A DNA stretch of 64,000 nt, taken from contig NZ_CP011786.1 in NCBI RefSeq assembly GCF_001263395.1, positions 1,116,001-1,180,000 on the forward strand, written 5' to 3'. This DNA is from Bifidobacterium actinocoloniiforme DSM 22766. GTDB lineage: Bacteria > Actinomycetota > Actinomycetes > Actinomycetales > Bifidobacteriaceae. Position numbers and translations under genes: made by a program. Positions 61,522 through 64,000 of the stretch are shown piece by piece (position 1 is the stretch's first letter; each line of letters opens with the position of its first letter). Below the pieces are notes generated by a model. That model worked only from the letters and a program-made list of their open reading frames with translations, was not told where the DNA came from and did not search any database.

Positions 61522-62166
61522 TCAGTTGATCAGGCCACCGTACAAGACGATGAGAATGGCCGCCAGTTCGATCACGAAGAACATGGAGAGGGCCGACCAG
61601 GAGTGGGTCAGGACGTTCAGGGGCGAGTCCTTCTTGATACCGATCAGGATGGCCACGAAGACCACGGCGAAGACCGCCACGGCTAGCCCACCGGCCAGGA
61701 TGCCCAAGTTGGCGGCGTTGGCTAGGACCGCCGACTGCTGGTAGACCACGTAAGTGCCATACCAAAAGTTGAATTTCAACAGGCACAGGCCGGCGATCAA
61801 CTGTTCGGCAGCCAGCCCCAGCAAGAAGACGATTCGCCAGAACCAGGAGGAGGACTCGATGATCGACATCCCCAGGGCGGCGAAAGCCACCAAGGTGACC
61901 GTCCACGAGATCAGCGCGATGCCCTTCGGGTCCATCGACGACACTATGCGCAGGACCCCGGCCGTGTGGTGAATCGCCATAGTGCGGCCCACGCCATAAG
62001 GCAGGAGGATGGATAGGAGAGCCGCCAGGATGAAAGCCACCCAACGACCGGGACGGGCCCGCTTGCGCTCGATGTCCGCCAGGGAGTACTCGGAGTCGGC
62101 GATTGTGGCCTCCGGATGGGCCGATACCTTTCGCTCACTCAACCGCTGTCTCCCTTCCGCTGGCAT
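61522..62166 (-). CDS. Polytopic membrane protein of unknown function
   Basis: The 214-residue protein has a polar N-terminus of about 40 residues and five hydrophobic helices (WVAFILAALLSILLPYGVG to MFFVIELAAILIVLYGG). A short loop RTMAIHHTAGVLRIVSS follows the first helix. I do not recognise the family. It lies 23 bases upstream of the PHP phosphatase gene in the same direction, and they may share a transcript. Confidence 0.68.
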   Translation of the reverse strand: MPAEGRQRLSERKVSAHPEATIADSEYSLADIERKRARPGRWVAFILAALLSILLPYGVGRTMAIHHTAGVLRIVSSMDPKGIALISWTVTLVAFAALGMSIIESSSWFWRIVFLLGLAAEQLIAGLCLLKFNFWYGTYVVYQQSAVLANAANLGILAGGLAVAVFAVVFVAILIGIKKDSPLNVLTHSWSALSMFFVIELAAILIVLYGGLIN

Positions 62167-62551
62167 GGTTACCCAGCTTTACCGCTCACATGAACTCCCG
62201 GTCGTCGGCGTCCCGCCACCGGAGGAGCCGACGCGCGAACACAGAATCAGGATACCCTCAACCAGGGCCCAACTGCCAGCCGCGCGAGGACCGTTGCCGA
62301 CAAATCCAGCCGGCCCAGTCAATGGATCGCGCCGGACGCCCAAGCGGATTAGGACCTTGGCGGGCGAAGCGCCCTTGGACGGCTGCCGCTGGTCCTACCC
62401 CATCGTAACCCCTCACCGGGTTGGACAACTGTGCGCAGCGATGTTTGGCACCGTGCTCCACGGCCAGCGCAACCATCAAGCCATCCAGGCCCCCGCCCCG
62501 CACCCTCCCTAGGCCGGGCGCTGGCCGGCAGTCGGGATAGAATCGGTACCG
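62167..62551. other. Divergent intergenic region, no gene recognised
   Basis: This 385-base stretch separates two divergent membrane-protein genes. Open frames in it are Pro/Arg-rich and lack start signals. The promoters of both neighbours should lie here. Confidence 0.45.
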
Positions 62552-64000
62552 ATGATCACCGGATTACGAGCTTCTTGGACCACCCACGAACCAGACGCGC
62601 CCGCGTCCCGCCCGGCAGGGTCGGTCGCGGAGCGCCGGCGCACGCGCACCCAAGTCCCCTGCTGGATCGGGTGGACGCTGGCGGCGCTGGCTTGCGCCTG
62701 GATTGCCCTCTGCACGGCGGTCGGTCCCATTTACCGGGCTGACGGCTCGATAGCCGACTTCGGCCCGCCCAACTGGCTCATCCTCCTGGGCGTTTTCGCC
62801 GCATCCCTAGGCCTGGTGGCCAAGCTGGCCGCAATCGGCAGACGGCGTGGGAAAGCCAGGCAGTCGGCGCAGGCGGCCGGCGGGGCTGGCCTCTCCGGCC
62901 CGATTCCTGCGATAGGCGCGGGCCGCCAGGGTTGGCTCCACGGCCGCGCCCGCTTGGAAGCTTGGTCCGCGACATCCCCCCTCATGCGGTTGCTTGGAAG
63001 GGCCGTGACCCGCGCCACCCGAAGCTGGCGAACGATCATGCTGGTCCTGCTGCTCGGATGGGCCTGGGCGTGGATCACTTTAGTGGCGGCCTATGGCGCC
63101 GATCTGATCTCCCAATCCAGGGAGGTGACCTCCTGGCTGGCCCAGCTGAACGGGGAGAGCCTGCCCTACCGCCAAGGGTCCACGATTATGGACGTCTACC
63201 CCACGGCCCACTACCTATGGCCGACGCACCCCACCTACTTGACCGACCAGCACAACCTGCCGCTGACCCTCCTTTACGGCGGCTCGCTCGCCCTTTCCCG
63301 GCGGCTGACCGGCGCCAGCGATTTGGCCATCATCATCCTGGCTGGTCTGCAAGTGGTCTTCGCCACCTTCTGCGCCGCCGCCAGCGCCAACCGCTTCCTT
63401 CAGCCGGCCCAGGCCTGCCGACTGCCCCAGAGCAGCGGCCAGCCGGACATGAAGCCTGCTGGACCCCTGGCTCGGGTGGCAATCCTCCTGGTCCTCCTGG
63501 TTTGCCCGCTGATTGTGTTCAGCACCATCAGCTTGACCAAGTCCCCCCTGTTCGCCTGGGCCTTCCTTTGGTGGATGGGCATTGGCTATGAGCTGCGCCT
63601 GACGAGGGCCGCCGGCCAGGGACTGCGCGCCCGTTCCAAGCTGGCTCTCCTGATTGCCACCCTGGTCATGCTGGCCTCGGCCAAGTACGCGGTCTATATC
63701 GTGGCGGTCCAGCTCCTGCTCGCCCTCCTGACCGACCGCCGGCGGTGGATGACCTACCTGCTCACGCTCCTGGCCCCGCTTTTGGTCTTTGAAGCCTGCA
63801 TGGGGGGCTTGTTCGCCACGGGCGCGGTGATCAAGGGGGACTCCATCGAGGGCAAGGGCATACAGCTCCAGCAGATCGCCCGTGTGGCCCAACGCGACCC
63901 CTCCGCCATCCCCGCTGCCGCGCGGGTGAATCTGGCGCCGATCATGGACCTGGACGCGGCCGGTTTCGCTTACTACCCCAACGACGCGGACCGGGTCAAG
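62552..64000 (+). CDS. DUF6020 family membrane protein, N-terminal part (runs off the window)
   Basis: The frame is open from the ATG at 62552 to the last base, so 483 residues are visible and the end lies outside. It has hydrophobic helices from about residue 45 onward and the family blocks MDVYPTAHYLWPTHPTYLTDQHN, FSTISLTKSPLFAWAFLWW and GIQLQQIARVAQRDPS, which match the gene at 35387 (QDHHPVFDTLLYG; VPMQQVAKVA). It is GC-rich like the local chromosome, unlike that relative. The ATG has no strong ribosome site, so the start is tentative. Confidence 0.8.
   Translation, partial: MITGLRASWTTHEPDAPASRPAGSVAERRRTRTQVPCWIGWTLAALACAWIALCTAVGPIYRADGSIADFGPPNWLILLGVFAASLGLVAKLAAIGRRRGKARQSAQAAGGAGLSGPIPAIGAGRQGWLHGRARLEAWSATSPLMRLLGRAVTRATRSWRTIMLVLLLGWAWAWITLVAAYGADLISQSREVTSWLAQLNGESLPYRQGSTIMDVYPTAHYLWPTHPTYLTDQHNLPLTLLYGGSLALSRRLTGASDLAIIILAGLQVVFATFCAAASANRFLQPAQACRLPQSSGQPDMKPAGPLARVAILLVLLVCPLIVFSTISLTKSPLFAWAFLWWMGIGYELRLTRAAGQGLRARSKLALLIATLVMLASAKYAVYIVAVQLLLALLTDRRRWMTYLLTLLAPLLVFEACMGGLFATGAVIKGDSIEGKGIQLQQIARVAQRDPSAIPAAARVNLAPIMDLDAAGFAYYPNDADRVK

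Noticed and set aside
1-64000. CRISPR array, insertion sequences or toxin-antitoxin pairs
   Set aside because: No regularly spaced repeats, transposase motifs or small paired genes typical of these systems were seen.

Overview
The window reads as the chromosome of a high-GC Gram-positive anaerobe, most likely a Bifidobacterium. Three linked traits point to the insect-gut (B. asteroides/indicum-like) group rather than the mammalian-gut species: a cytochrome bd operon with a type II NADH dehydrogenase, a haem catalase, and an NRAMP manganese importer beside a DtxR-family regulator. The genus and group assignment is an inference from gene content and from general knowledge of these bifidobacteria; no database search was run.

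Layout. 0-9 kb: the 3' end of radA, a DUF985 cupin, then ndh-cydA-cydB-cydD-cydC on the minus strand, which together make a minimal oxygen-reducing chain with its assembly exporter. 9-14.5 kb: tRNA-Gln and tRNA-Glu next to gltX, then nrdD and nrdG (anaerobic ribonucleotide reductase and its activase) behind two NrdR-type boxes 31 bp apart. 14.7-25 kb: metabolic and transport genes (MBL-fold hydrolase, MFS carriers, a NMT1/THI5-type ABC binding protein with its permease but no ATPase beside them, a DUF805 protein, a histidine phosphatase, GtrA, a MIF-like tautomerase). 25-27 kb: the conserved rpsF-ssb-rpsR-rplI operon.

27-55 kb is a cell-surface polymer region. It holds rmlB, a LicD phosphotransferase, an SDR epimerase, a broken IspD/TarI-type cytidylyltransferase, a Wzm/Wzt-type ABC exporter, an acyltransferase, several GT2 and GT4 glycosyltransferases, large polytopic proteins (DUF6020, DUF6541) and a secreted GH25 lysozyme with a ricin-type lectin tail. 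Two related glycosyltransferase modules (37.5-40.1 kb and 49.5-55.4 kb) flank a block with GH25, the DtxR regulator, mntH, katA and tRNA-Ser. Base composition falls visibly in parts of this region, and it contains at least four decayed genes and a 12-base G tract in front of the cytidylyltransferase group, all of which suggest turnover of surface antigens.

55-64 kb: a ruined NUDIX/DUF3427 gene, a membrane protein with a disordered N-terminus, a MarR regulator with a 24-bp palindromic operator, its frameshifted DHA2 drug-efflux partner, an acidic protein of unknown function, a PHP-type histidinol phosphatase, a small polytopic protein, and the 5' part of another DUF6020 protein that runs off the window.
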